NCBI GenBank assembly: GCA_024280455.1
Contig: JAJRQC010000155.1
Location: 1-61,320, forward strand
Length of the DNA stretch: 61,320 nt
Direction: 5' to 3'
Source of the DNA: Deltaproteobacteria bacterium
Lineage (GTDB): Bacteria; Desulfobacterota; Desulfobulbia; Desulfobulbales; Desulfobulbaceae
In this document: positions 52,522 through 61,320 of the stretch, piece after piece
Layout of the letters: every line of letters starts with the position of its first letter
Numbering within the stretch: position 1 is the stretch's first letter
Translations under genes and position numbers: made by a program
The notes under the pieces: model-generated
Databases searched by the model: none
Seen by the model: only the letters and a program-made list of their open reading frames with translations
Told to the model about the DNA's origin: nothing

Positions 52522-54123
52522 CTAATCGGTCATGAAGGTGGAGAGTTCACGACTCCTGGTTGGATGCCTCAATTTCTTGATTGCCTGGGCCTCGATCTGC
52601 CTGATACGCTCACGGGTGACGGAAAAACACTGTCCGACTTCTTCCAAGGTGTGATCACAACCGACTTCAATCCCGTAGCGCATCCGTAGAACCTTTGCCT
52701 CCCGCGGAGAGAGCGAGTCCATAACCTTGCACAGGCAACGCTTGAGGCTCTGGGTCACCGAGGCTTCCTGGGGATCGGGATGGGCATGATCCTCGACGAA
52801 ATCACTGAGCAGGGTATCTTCTTCATCACCAACCGGTGCATCAAGGGAGATCGCATCTTTTGCGGTTTTCAGGGCCATATGCACCTTTTCCACGTCCGTT
52901 CCCAGCTGTTCTGCCAGTTCGTCCGGAGAGGGCTCACGACTTTCCAACCGTTGAAAATCCTTGGAATAACGCAGCATACGATTAATGGTTTCAATCATAT
53001 GCACAGGCAGCCTGATGGTCCGGCCCTGGTCGGCAATCCCGCGAGTAATAGCCTGCCTGATCCACCAGGTTGCATAGGTGGAGAATTTATAGCCCCTAGT
53101 ATAATCATACTTCTCAACCGCCTTCATCAGGCCGATATTTCCCTCCTGAATCAAATCAGGCAGCTGTAAGCCACGGTTGAGAAATTTCTTGGAAACCGAG
53201 ATAACCAGCCGCAGATTTGAACGTACCAGCGACTCCTTGGCCTGTTTGGCCATTTCCCGGCCAAGCTCAATTTCCTGCAGAATATCATCAAAAGTCTGCC
53301 AGCAGACACCAATGGTTTCGGCGAGCTCCAGGGCAATGTGCTGCTCTATTTCGCCGGGAGTCGGGACTTGTGTTTCACCGGCAAGCGCCTGACGACGAAC
53401 GGCAAGCATTTCACGCTGCTGGGCAACAACTTTCACCTTCTTAAATTTCAGGCTCAATTCCTTGACGGCATCGGCAACAGACAAAATGCCCTTTGAACAG
53501 AGGCGATACTCAATAAACAAAGCGGATATGTCTTCACCAACGTCAAGAATCTCCTTGACCAGTCGTTCCTCTTCTGCGGAAACTCCGGCGATATTCTTCA
53601 ACTCCAGAAACAGCTGACTACGGTGGTCATCAAGGCCATTGGCCTTCTCAATCCGCTCAAGAAACTCATCCTTGATGGCCTGTAAATGTTTATCATCGTT
53701 TTCTGAAACACCACGCAACACGGTTCCAATACGCACCTTACCCGTAAACAGCTTGTCGGCAAGATCATTCAAGGCGGAAATACCGGGAGTAACTCTCAGG
53801 ACGGCATGCTGCACCCTGGTCTCCCCCTCTTCTATCATACGGGCAAGCTCAACTTCCTCTACATGACTGAGCAACGATTGACTGCCCATTTCACGGAGAT
53901 AAATATTCATCGGATCGATACTCGTTCCCACCCGGCGAGCATCATTTTTTCTTCGATCACGACCCTTCCGCCGATCGCTCGAAACTCTTCGTTCAGCTTT
54001 TTTCAATGCAAGCTCAGCTTTAACCCTGCTTTCGTCTTTCAGGTTTTTTCCAACCGAATTAACGGGATTGGATTTAATTTCACTTCCTGTTTCCATACCA
54101 AAAGTCGAATCTTGTGTGTCCAT
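52522..54123 (-). CDS. rpoD: Primary-type RNA polymerase sigma factor
   Basis: A 533-residue sigma70. Region 1.2 [32 protein letters not shown], a non-conserved insert (about residues 120-250), region 2 ([61 protein letters not shown]), region 3, and region 4.2 ([30 protein letters not shown]). Region 1.1 is replaced by a short basic segment ([20 protein letters not shown]). Start chosen at the ATG behind AAGGGGGG; 54126 is equally possible. It follows dnaG as in the macromolecular-synthesis operon, but rpsU is absent. Confidence 0.95.
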   Translation of the reverse strand: MDTQDSTFGMETGSEIKSNPVNSVGKNLKDESRVKAELALKKAERRVSSDRRKGRDRRKNDARRVGTSIDPMNIYLREMGSQSLLSHVEEVELARMIEEGETRVQHAVLRVTPGISALNDLADKLFTGKVRIGTVLRGVSENDDKHLQAIKDEFLERIEKANGLDDHRSQLFLELKNIAGVSAEEERLVKEILDVGEDISALFIEYRLCSKGILSVADAVKELSLKFKKVKVVAQQREMLAVRRQALAGETQVPTPGEIEQHIALELAETIGVCWQTFDDILQEIELGREMAKQAKESLVRSNLRLVISVSKKFLNRGLQLPDLIQEGNIGLMKAVEKYDYTRGYKFSTYATWWIRQAITRGIADQGRTIRLPVHMIETINRMLRYSKDFQRLESREPSPDELAEQLGTDVEKVHMALKTAKDAISLDAPVGDEEDTLLSDFVEDHAHPDPQEASVTQSLKRCLCKVMDSLSPREAKVLRMRYGIEVGCDHTLEEVGQCFSVTRERIRQIEAQAIKKLRHPTRSRELSTFMTD

Positions 54124-54277
54124 CATCCCCCCTTGGATAGTGCACAAAATACAGAACCAACACCGACGCCGCCGCCTCCACACAAGATAACAGACTGGAA
54201 CAACTTACAAAAACAACATCCCACGCCTTCGGCCACTTATCTTGTTCCCTGAGTACAGTTTTGTAATGTACCAGTAT

Positions 54278-56092
54278 TTATTCTTTTTTCAACATGTTAT
54301 CGCAGAATTCCGTTCTTTTCCTCCCGCACTCCTGTTTCCGTTTCAACAATTCCATCAGTTTTTCCTGATCTCCAGCCTGCTGTGCCTCCCGGATCTGCTG
54401 CAGCAAACCCGCCTCATCCTGCAGCCTGCCGCGCTGACGAAGCCAGCCGACAAGTTCATCACACATCTCCCGCTGCCAGGCTCCATCCTCCTGCTCGACA
54501 GTGCCTGCACGCATGAACAATTCAGCCACATAGTCACGCTCAACCCCATCGGACAGGGCCGAAAAGATCGTTTCCGGTGTGCATGGACCGGCAGCGGCAG
54601 TTTGTTTTAAAAAAGTTATAAAATCAAGGAGAAGAGGATCACGAACCACGGCTTCAAGACCGGCGTCCAGCAGCTCATCAAGAAGCTCAGGGTAGAGAAT
54701 TAGAAAATCAACCAACTGTCGATGCTGACGGGAAAGCTGCTTAAAACGCGACCCCTGTATCTCTCCCCCGGCAACAGGAGACCGCCGAGTCGTCTCAACC
54801 GCTACCGTTGACATCTGAGCAGGCGGAACCCCAAGCTTTTCACTGAAATGGGCAACCATGAGTGAACGCTGGCGGGAATCACCGGCTTTAAACAGGGGCT
54901 GCAACTCAGCAATAATTCGATTTTTCCCGTTCAAGGTCAAACCATGCTGCTTGACCAGGGTATCAAAAACAAACTCCGGAAGCCCTAGAGCCCCCTCAAC
55001 CAATTCCTCAATACCCCCGGCCCCCTTTTCACGAATCAGGGTATCGGGATCATGCCCCTGGGGCAGCAGCACAACCCGGGCCTCGACCTGTTCGGCAAGA
55101 AAAAAAGGCACTGAACGCATGGCCGCCTTGAGCCCGGCGGCATCGCCGTCAAAGAGCAGAACAACTTCTTCGCAGTACCCCCGCAGAGATCGTACATGCT
55201 GCCGGGTCAATGAGGTGCCGAGCGGGGCGACCACGTTTTCAACCCCGTGCACGGCAAGGGACAGCAGGTCAAAATTTCCCTCCACCACCAAGGCCCGGCG
55301 CTGCTCACGGATGGCCTCCTTATGTTGCGCCAGACCAAACAGCAGGCGACTCTTATCAAAAATCAGACTCTCCGGCGAGTTCATATACTTAGGTTTTCCT
55401 TCACCAAGTATTCGGCCGCCGAAGGCGACCACCCGGCCGCTCATGTCGAGAATGGGAAAAAGGACCCGGTCACGAAAGCGATCATAGTAGCCGCCATGTT
55501 CTTTTTTCACCGCTAGGCCGGCCCGCTCGATATCAGCCACGGCCAACCCTTTTTTCTGCAATTTGCCGGTCAGGTAACTCCATCCGCCCTGATCGGGGCC
55601 GGGGGCATATCCGAGCCGATATTTTTCCCGGGCCTGATCGGGAATTCCCCGCTCAAGGAGATAGGTGCGGCAGTGCTCTGCCACCGGGGATTGCAGCAGG
55701 GTCTGCTGAAAAAGTTCAGCCGCCGCCTCATTGACGGCATAAAGCCGTTCGCGCTGTTTAAGCCGCAGCTGATCGTTTTTGCTCAAAGCCCGCTCAGGCA
55801 GATCAATCCCGGCCCGACGAGCAAGCTCTTTTAATGCCTCCGGAAAACTGAGCCGGTGGTACTTCATCATAAAAGAGAAGGCGTCACCGGATTCACCACA
55901 ACCAAAACAGTGAAAAAACTGATGCCCGGGATTGACGGAAAAAGACGGCGTTTTTTCGGCATGAAAGGGACAGAGCCCGACATAGTTCACCCCGGCTTTT
56001 CTCAGCTCAACACTCTCGCCGATGATCCGGACGATGTCCGTACTCTCACGAACCCTGTTTTTGATCTCGTCCTGTGCCCGGAAAGTTTCCAT
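54278..56092 (-). CDS. dnaG: DNA primase
   Basis: A 604-residue primase that makes RNA primers for replication. Zinc-binding domain CPFHAEKTPSFSVNPGHQFFHCFGCGESGDAFSF, TOPRIM core with VVEGNFDLLSLAVHGVENVVAPLGTSLTRQH and LLFDGDAAGLKAA, the GGRILGEGKPKYMNSPE motif, and a helical DnaB-interacting C-terminus. The ATG at 56092 has AGGAGTG at a good distance; an upstream TTG is rejected. It lies 154 bp upstream of rpoD on the same strand. Confidence 0.97.
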   Translation of the reverse strand: METFRAQDEIKNRVRESTDIVRIIGESVELRKAGVNYVGLCPFHAEKTPSFSVNPGHQFFHCFGCGESGDAFSFMMKYHRLSFPEALKELARRAGIDLPERALSKNDQLRLKQRERLYAVNEAAAELFQQTLLQSPVAEHCRTYLLERGIPDQAREKYRLGYAPGPDQGGWSYLTGKLQKKGLAVADIERAGLAVKKEHGGYYDRFRDRVLFPILDMSGRVVAFGGRILGEGKPKYMNSPESLIFDKSRLLFGLAQHKEAIREQRRALVVEGNFDLLSLAVHGVENVVAPLGTSLTRQHVRSLRGYCEEVVLLFDGDAAGLKAAMRSVPFFLAEQVEARVVLLPQGHDPDTLIREKGAGGIEELVEGALGLPEFVFDTLVKQHGLTLNGKNRIIAELQPLFKAGDSRQRSLMVAHFSEKLGVPPAQMSTVAVETTRRSPVAGGEIQGSRFKQLSRQHRQLVDFLILYPELLDELLDAGLEAVVRDPLLLDFITFLKQTAAAGPCTPETIFSALSDGVERDYVAELFMRAGTVEQEDGAWQREMCDELVGWLRQRGRLQDEAGLLQQIREAQQAGDQEKLMELLKRKQECGRKRTEFCDNMLKKE

Positions 56093-56401
56093 TACAGACA
56101 ATCACTCCTGAACCGGCCGTCGTTTCTCTTCAGAACCATTTTTCCCCTAACCATAATTTATATGTTTCAAATGCAGGAATATCATCGACAAGTCACCCGA
56201 GGTTCATTACAATTTATTCGAAACAGGGGTTTCAGAGCATGAGACATCCAACTTTTTTTATCGTTTTCCCCGGCTGCGGGCCGAAATCAGAAAACTCAGC
56301 ACCACCCTGCATGCCCGCTTGACCATAATGATTTGCACAAACGCTCCTGCACAATATTTCCGAGCAGGTACACAGACAAACTTCACCCCACGGGAGGACC
56401 A
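56093..56401. other. Intergenic region between divergent dnaG and a helical unknown (309 bp)
   Basis: No gene recognised. It must carry both promoters; TTGACC at 56321 is a weak -35 candidate towards the plus strand. GGGAGG at 56391-56396 is the ribosome-binding site of the plus-strand gene. Confidence 0.5.
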
Positions 56402-57130
56402 ATGCCTCAAAACATTGACGAAATGCTCTCCTTTGAAGTCAAAAAAGAAATTGCCGACCGGTATTTCAGTTTTCGCAAACTCATTGAGGAGGACATTGAA
56501 GACTATGATAATCAGGTTGTTACTGCCTTCAGAAAGCTTGAACAAAAAATTGGATTCGACCTTGTCAGGCTGTATATCCTACTGAAGGACGAACAGGTTA
56601 TCCATGATTTTTTTCAAATAACCGGACTCAAGGAAAGGCTTTCTTTCGACCCGTACCTTGCCGAGTCACCGACCATTCGTAAACGAGTCTTTGCCGGGCT
56701 CATGGCCCATGGCCTGACCAAAAAATCCAGATTCAGAAACATGGTCGCTGAAACATACCAAACCCTGACCGAGCATATCGACAGTTATGATGAAAATCTG
56801 CAAAAACTCAGCGAGGAACAGCAAACCATTGCTGAAGAAATCAATCTTTTCTACCGAAACAACGACCTCAGTACGATCATGACGTTTCTGCGCGAACTGG
56901 GTGGTTCTGGAAGTTACAAGGCAGGAGCTATGGAAGGAGGTTTAACTCCGCAGACGGGCACGGGACTTGACAAGAAAATGCATTTCAAGACGCCTCCTCC
57001 CGTAAATGAACTTCTGCCCACGCTCCCGAGGATACGGCCCTACAAGGAAATAAAAAAAGAACTGCTCAAAGTCATCGACAGAGCGTACATGCTCAGGGGT
57101 GAACCGGAGATGAGGGAGTTTACCCACTGA
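56402..57130 (+). CDS. Helical protein of unknown function coupled to an antiporter
   Basis: A 242-residue soluble protein, helical almost throughout (SFRKLIEEDIEDYDNQVVTAFRKLEQK, TYQTLTEHIDSYDENLQKLSEEQQTIAEEINLFY), with a Gly/Pro-rich linker (GGSGSYKAGAMEGGLTPQTGTG) before a C-terminal helix. I recognise no family. The start at 56402 follows GGGAGGACC; an earlier in-frame start is rejected. Its TGA stop overlaps the ATG of the antiporter by one base, so the proteins are made together and this may be a regulator of the transporter, an inference from position. Confidence 0.8.
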   Translation: MPQNIDEMLSFEVKKEIADRYFSFRKLIEEDIEDYDNQVVTAFRKLEQKIGFDLVRLYILLKDEQVIHDFFQITGLKERLSFDPYLAESPTIRKRVFAGLMAHGLTKKSRFRNMVAETYQTLTEHIDSYDENLQKLSEEQQTIAEEINLFYRNNDLSTIMTFLRELGGSGSYKAGAMEGGLTPQTGTGLDKKMHFKTPPPVNELLPTLPRIRPYKEIKKELLKVIDRAYMLRGEPEMREFTH

Positions 57131-58083
57131 TGGAGCCGACATCTCTCTCCTTCTCCCTGTCTGTTGCCGCAGTCATCGGCGGCCTGATCATGCTGGTCGG
57201 CGGCGGGGAATCATTAATAGGCGGCGCAACACGTCTTGCCCGTCACCTGGGCATGAAACCCCTCCTTATCGGGTTGACGGTTGTCGCCTTCGGCACCTCG
57301 GTCCCGGAACTCTTTGTCAGCTTAACGGCGGCCATACAGGGCTATCCCGACATCATGATCGGCAATGTGGTCGGCAGCAACATAGCCAATGTCGGCCTGA
57401 TTCTCGGCTGCAGCGCCCTGCTCGCAACTCTGCGGCTGACTATCCAGGAGGTGTGGATTGAGTTGCTGCTGGTGACCTGCGGCAGTATTATCCTGATGTT
57501 CTGCAGCGGATACGGCATGTTCCCCCGGCCAGTGGGGGTGCTCTTTATTGTCACCCTGGTCAGCTACACCGTCTTTACCTGCCTCGGTAGTTTCACCGGT
57601 AAAAACAGGCAGGAATCATCCGAAGAACCCGGAAAAAAAATGGGGCTGCCGCTGATGCTGGCCCTGATCTTCTTTGGCCTGCTGCTGCTGGCCGGAGGGT
57701 CAAACCTGTTTATAAAGGGGGCGGTTGACATTGCCCGCCACTTCGGAGTCAGTGAACTGATCATCGGCCTGACCCTGGCGGCCATCGGGACATCGCTGCC
57801 GGAACTGGCCTCAAGCCTTTCGGCCCTGCGCCATAACGAATCAGGTTTGCTGATCGGCAATATCATCGGCTCCAACATGTTCAACCTGTTCATGGTGCTG
57901 GGCCTGACCGGAGCCATCAAGCCCTTTACCCTCTCACCGGAGCTTCTTCACCGCGACCTCCCGGTCATGCTGGCCTTTACCCTGATCCTGATCCCGATTC
58001 TGCACAGAAACAGCGGCACCAGACGCTGGCACGGCCTGCTCTTTCTCGGCGCCTATGCCGCCTATATGTACAGCCTTATCTAG
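57130..58083 (+). CDS. Calcium/sodium antiporter, YrbG family
   Basis: A 317-residue inner-membrane exchanger of the CaCA family with about ten helices and the two inverted alpha-repeats: GLTVVAFGTSVPELFVSL with IGNVVGSNIANVGLILG, and GLTLAAIGTSLPELASSLSAL with IGNIIGSNMFNLFMVLG. The acidic residues in GTSxPE (two copies) bind cation. It would exchange Na or H for Ca or K across the membrane. Its ATG overlaps the stop of the helical unknown gene by one base. Confidence 0.93.
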   Translation: MEPTSLSFSLSVAAVIGGLIMLVGGGESLIGGATRLARHLGMKPLLIGLTVVAFGTSVPELFVSLTAAIQGYPDIMIGNVVGSNIANVGLILGCSALLATLRLTIQEVWIELLLVTCGSIILMFCSGYGMFPRPVGVLFIVTLVSYTVFTCLGSFTGKNRQESSEEPGKKMGLPLMLALIFFGLLLLAGGSNLFIKGAVDIARHFGVSELIIGLTLAAIGTSLPELASSLSALRHNESGLLIGNIIGSNMFNLFMVLGLTGAIKPFTLSPELLHRDLPVMLAFTLILIPILHRNSGTRRWHGLLFLGAYAAYMYSLI

Positions 58084-58232
58084 TGCCTGTCCATAAACGG
58101 TCTTTTGCCCGATCTCGGCGTTGTACGGAAAGTTTTATCCTCGGAATATCCGGCTTGTTGTAAAATTTTGCGCATGCCTCGGAGTCTCCGCTTACCTGAC
58201 CTTGAACGAAAAGCCTAGTTTTTCAAGGCATC
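58084..58232. other. Non-coding stretch with self-complementary sequence
   Basis: About 150 bp after the antiporter stop and before a convergent small gene. It contains several short self-complementary pieces, for example CCTTGAACGAAAAGCCTAG followed by TTTTTCAAGG, whose CCTTGAA/TTCAAGG arms form a hairpin near 58200-58230. It may be a decayed repeat or a 3' structure; no second copy was found in the window. Confidence 0.4.
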
Positions 58233-58451
58233 CTACACTCTGATATCAATCCGCCTGCCACCTCCGTCATCGGCATCCGGGGCTTCAACGGACTCAACCG
58301 GCCGGGCAACCTGCTGCGCCGCCTGTACGGAGCCACCTGACGGCAGGGCACCCTGAAAAACCTCCAACGCCAGTTCCGGCTGTTTATTAGCTGACTTTAA
58401 AATCGACATGGAACCTGCAACCTGTGCAGTACCGGCTTGTGAAATTTGCAT
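58233..58451 (-). CDS. Small YjfB-like putative motility protein
   Basis: A 72-residue protein beginning MQISQAGTAQVAGSMSILKSANKQPELALEVF, resembling the small YjfB-type proteins annotated as putative motility proteins, followed by a Pro/Gln/Asp-rich tail. AGAGGTG upstream supports the start at 58451 over 58469. It stands alone, and no flagellar gene is in the window. The family match is weak and rests on the N-terminal helix only. Confidence 0.6.
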   Translation of the reverse strand: MQISQAGTAQVAGSMSILKSANKQPELALEVFQGALPSGGSVQAAQQVARPVESVEAPDADDGGGRRIDIRV

Positions 58452-58734
58452 TGAAACACCTCTAATCAAGAGTGAATATTATTCATTAACAAGTTAAGCA
58501 ATTGTGCAGGTAAAGTCAACAACCAGCTTTCACCTCCACCACCGAAAAGCTGTTCGCTTTCCGGGAATCCGGACCGGAAAGACGGAATCCTACAATCAGA
58601 TAACATGATAAAATTTATCCGTAAATTTTTCTTCTTTCAACCCAAACACCTCCAGGCAAGTTACACAATGTGGTACAGACACTGCTTGCATTCTTACAGC
58701 CGGAACGGATATCACAACCCGAGCCTTAAAGAGA

Positions 58735-59818
58735 CTACTCTGTATCTTCATCTTTCTCTTTCAGCTGCTTGATCAGCCGGTCAAAGTCGCTCTCGAAAAG
58801 GCGGTCCTGCACGATTCGGTATTTTTCAAATTCACTCTCGACATGAGCTTTGGCTATTTCTGCCGTTACCTTTCCGGCGTCCTGTAGAATCTCCCTGTCC
58901 CAGAGCTTCAGGAACCCGCTTAAGCGTTCTTCCCAATTCGCCATGGTCATGGGAATACGGCGCATAGCGTGGACTTCCGCCATATCAAGATACGCAGAAA
59001 CAATTCGCTGCATTTGCTCAAGCTCAAACCCGGAAAGGTAGCTCTTGGCTATGGAAACATCGTATTTGTGAATTTTCCCGTTAGGCGCTCCCTCCCAGCT
59101 TGTCAGGCCCATTTTTTTTTTGCTTGTGATCCGCACGATCAACGATGACTTCCGCCGCTGTCTGGCCGTGAACGGTATAGTGCATTTTGTTCTGAATCGC
59201 GGCGAAAAAGCGTTTTGTTGCTGTAGCGGTCGGGTCATAGTCCAATGAGGTGGCGTACATATCAGTGATTTTCTGATAGAATTTGCGCTCTGAAAGCCGG
59301 ATTTCCCGAATACGCTCCAGTTGCTCTTCAAAATATTTTTTACCAAGGATAGTGCCGTCGTTCTTCAGGCGCTCATCATCCATGGTGTAACCTTTTATAG
59401 TAAACTCCTGAATAATCCGGGTGGCCCATTTGCGAAATTGCACAGCCCGCTCTGAATTGACCTTATAGCCGACGGCAATAATGGCCGAAAGATTGTAATG
59501 TTTGGTGTTATAGTTTTTACCGTCTGCGGCAGTTATTCGAAAATTTCGAATAACTGAGCCCTCTTCGAGCTCGCTGTCGGAAAAGACCTTCTTCAGATGG
59601 TAATTAACGGTGTGGGTTTCTACATCATAAAGAATTCCCATCATTTTCTGTGTAAGCCAAATGTTTTCATCCGCGTATACCGCCTCAACACCGCCCTTGC
59701 CTGTGGCTGCGACAAATGTCAGGTACTCCGCAGCCGACGAGCGGACAATGGATGTCTCATTTTTTCCGGCTTTTTGTATTCCTTCGCCGTTTTCACTGCT
59801 GTTTTTATTCTTCTTCAT
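58735..59818 (-). pseudogene. rhuM: RhuM family (virulence-associated) gene, frameshifted
   Basis: Two overlapping frames together encode a full RhuM protein. The first (59818 to 59081) has VRSSAAEYLTFVAATGKGGVEAVYADENIWLTQKMMGIL, HTVNYHLKKVFSDSEL, RNFRITAADGKNYNTKHYNLSAIIAVGYKVNS and QFRKWATRIIQEF. It breaks in a run of ten A residues (59121-59112 on the minus strand); the matching C-terminal part (KKMGLTSWEGAPNGKIHKYDVSIAKSYL to KEDEDTE) continues in another frame to 58735. With nine A the frames would join. Either a broken gene, a sequencing error in the homopolymer, or transcriptional slippage. RhuM-like genes are found in mobile and pathogenicity islands. Its start directly abuts the pRiA4b ORF-3 gene. 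Confidence 0.85.
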
Positions 59819-60406
59819 TCAATCCCTCTCCCAGTTTTGATACCTGTCCCTGGACCAACGGAGGTATTTCATCAGTTCCCAGTTAGCGGCATCGGCATCA
59901 AATCGTTCACTGTCAAAGTCTCTACCGGACCATTCCATGTAGTTTTCATGTTCTTCATGATTCGGGTCCTTCAGGGCTTTACAGAATTCAAAGTAACCGG
60001 GCACACCACCAACATCTTCAGGCGGACAGGCTCGTTCGCCTTCAATACAGGCCAGTTCCGTCCTCAATTCCGGATTGAAATAGCGACTTTCTTCAAGAAC
60101 AAGTTCGTGCTCCCAACTGTCACCAAAGTCATACAGATAGTGAAATGTGCGCCCCTTCTGTTTGATCAGATCCCCGAGCCGGTATTTGCCGCATTCAAGC
60201 CCGTCTTCTTTCGATTCCGGATATTCGGTATAGCGTTTTTTCCCAATGGTAAATTCGTGCAAATGGCTGCCGGTCCAGCCCATGACAATCTGAATGACGT
60301 CATGCAGCCGGTCCAGCGTGATGCTTGCGGGCACCACAAAACGACGCCAGATTGCAGATTCGACATCAAGTAATTGTATTTTCAGCAGATAAAATCGTTC
60401 GTTCAT
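59819..60406 (-). CDS. Plasmid pRiA4b ORF-3 family protein
   Basis: A 195-residue protein of the PRiA4_ORF3 family, common on plasmids and genomic islands, function unknown. The family signature is visible: LLDVESAIWRRFVVPASITLDRLHDVIQIVMGWTGSHLHEF, HYLYDFGDSWEHEL, ACPPEDVGGVPGYFEF. Full length. It abuts the RhuM gene with no spacing, so the two form one unit, as seen in accessory islands. Confidence 0.93.
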   Translation of the reverse strand: MNERFYLLKIQLLDVESAIWRRFVVPASITLDRLHDVIQIVMGWTGSHLHEFTIGKKRYTEYPESKEDGLECGKYRLGDLIKQKGRTFHYLYDFGDSWEHELVLEESRYFNPELRTELACIEGERACPPEDVGGVPGYFEFCKALKDPNHEEHENYMEWSGRDFDSERFDADAANWELMKYLRWSRDRYQNWERD

Positions 60407-60429
60407 GATTCTTCCTTATATATCAACAT

Positions 60430-61233
60430 TCAATATCCTATAACTTTTTCAGCCAACTCCAAAACATCCACCGGCCAGAAGCACTCCGGGCGTGGATGGC
60501 GTACATGCGCCTGTCCGACCACAAGGCGACAGTTCAGCAAGCATCCGGTCCATTGCTCTGGAATCGCGTCCCGGCCCCACACAGCGCCAAGAAGCGCCCA
60601 ACAGATGGCTGCGTTGGTGTCGGTGTCTCCACCACGCATAATGGTGTCCACCACGGCTTCCTCCAGGTTCGGAGCGTGGCGGAGCTGCCACAGGGCATTT
60701 CGGAAAGCGATCAAGACCCAGCCTTGCTGGTGGACATAATCCTCGGGTGGTGCTTCTGCAGTACTGGTGATCGCCTCTATGAGTGAGTCGTCCGCGTTCA
60801 TCTCGACGGCCCAGAGCACGATCTGTTCGTGGAGGCCCTGGGCCCTAATTCCAGTCCGAATGGCATGGGCAATCGCCATCGTGAACAACGCATTGGCCTG
60901 CTGGCAAACTGGATGGGGATGGGTGAGCGTTGCGTCCTGGCGCGCCCACTCGGCAACCTGCTCCAGATCATGGTTCGCTTCGAAAATGCCCAAGGGACTG
61001 CTCCAGATCATGGCACCATTGGCCTGACTGTCGGGGTTAGGTCGACCGCAGAGCCCACTTGAGACAGTCATGCCACAGTCAAAAGGACCGGAATCAAGCC
61101 AGTAGACGTAAGCGTTACGGGCGGCTTTGGGATCGTAGGTTCCGCACCCTACTAACATCCTGGCTAGGGGTGCAATCCAATTTTGTCGCATAATGAAAGT
61201 CTTTCTCAACTTGAGAACGTTCTGCCATTTCAA
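60430..61233 (-). pseudogene. ADP-ribosylglycohydrolase family protein, 5'-truncated
   Basis: The 267-residue frame matches the body and C-terminus of the ADP-ribosylglycohydrolase (DraG/ARH) family: ARMLVGCGTYDPKAARNAYVYWLDSGPFDCGMTVSSGL, SQANGAMIWSSPLGIF, and the Mg site MRGGDTDTNAAICWALLGAVWG. The usual N-terminal ~70 residues, with the GAxxGxAxGDALG and WTDDTxM motifs that hold half of the metal ligands, are absent, and the sequence upstream of ARML (TFIMRQNWIAPL) is not family-like. It is probably a truncated, inactive gene. It lies next to the pRiA4b/RhuM pair. Confidence 0.75.
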
Positions 61234-61320
61234 TCGACCATTTGCAGGTAGATCGGCTACAGAAAAGGCTCATTTTGTGATTAATGCTATAGCATTTTAT
61301 TATAAATCAATCACTTTTTA

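Noticed and set aside
52522-54126. Alternative sigma factor (sigma S or sigma 32 type)
   Set aside because: Region 1.2, the insert between regions 1.2 and 2, and the dnaG-rpoD gene order fit the primary sigma factor.

Overview
This window looks like chromosome from a strictly anaerobic, dissimilatory sulfur-metabolising bacterium of the Desulfobacterota, most likely Desulfobulbales. The basis is a complete reductive-type dissimilatory sulfite reductase operon (dsrA-dsrB-dsrD, 45.9-48.7 kb), an F0 operon detached from F1, a fused secDF, many Fe-S proteins and moderate GC content. The placement is by gene content and protein character only; no rRNA or tRNA gene was seen, so genus is not claimed.

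Layout. 1-8.4 kb (minus strand): the N-terminal part of a very large pyruvate,phosphate-dikinase-like protein that runs off the left edge, a periplasmic PhnD-like binding protein with a membrane histidine kinase, and a hybrid REC-PAS-PAS-kinase-REC protein. 8.8-15.2 kb (minus): a periplasmic alpha-carbonic anhydrase, GAPDH, a conserved unknown, glycogen synthase, chorismate synthase and shikimate kinase, with a 177-bp palindromic insertion-like element between the two aro genes. 15.5-22.6 kb (plus): cbpA-cbpM co-chaperone pair, rmuC, a glycine-zipper lipoprotein, yjbQ, two small unknowns, a UbiD-type decarboxylase, an RluB-type pseudouridine synthase and an HU/IHF protein. 22.8-27.4 kb (minus): rimO, the F0 genes atpZ-atpI-atpB-atpE, and hemL. 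27.7-29.8 kb (plus): trxA-trxB-bamD.

29.9-32.0 kb (minus) holds a NIL-domain ferredoxin and a kinase-like pair (P-loop ATPase plus phosphotransferase fold), the pair bracketed by two same-orientation 87-bp repeats. 32.3-38.6 kb (plus): larB, secDF, a cysteine-cluster protein, an HD hydrolase, a HAD phosphatase and an unknown. 38.6-39.6 kb (minus): a DUF4388-like protein and a small unknown. 40.0-42.4 kb (plus): a 794-residue membrane protein that begins with a ubiquitin-conjugating-enzyme (E2)-like fold lacking the catalytic cysteine. 42.5-56.1 kb (minus): a His-rich small protein with CooT, the birA-acuI-kdsD operon, dsrABD, rpe-pgi, and dnaG-rpoD-dprA. 56.4-58.1 kb (plus): a helical unknown overlapping a Ca/Na-type antiporter. 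The right end (58.7-61.2 kb) is an accessory patch: a frameshifted RhuM gene, a pRiA4b ORF-3 family gene and a 5'-truncated ADP-ribosylglycohydrolase.

Most strands of metabolism here are housekeeping: glycolysis and glycogen (gap, pgi, glgA), pentose phosphate (rpe), shikimate (aroC, aroK), haem/sirohaem precursor supply (hemL), protein export and outer-membrane assembly (secDF, bamD), thiol redox (trxAB) and sulfite respiration (dsr). The features most worth follow-up are the E2-like/TPR membrane protein, the consensus promoter with a palindromic operator-like site in front of dsrA, the hairpin between dsrB and dsrD, the giant PPDK-like protein, and two families of short palindromic repeats that sit against gene ends.
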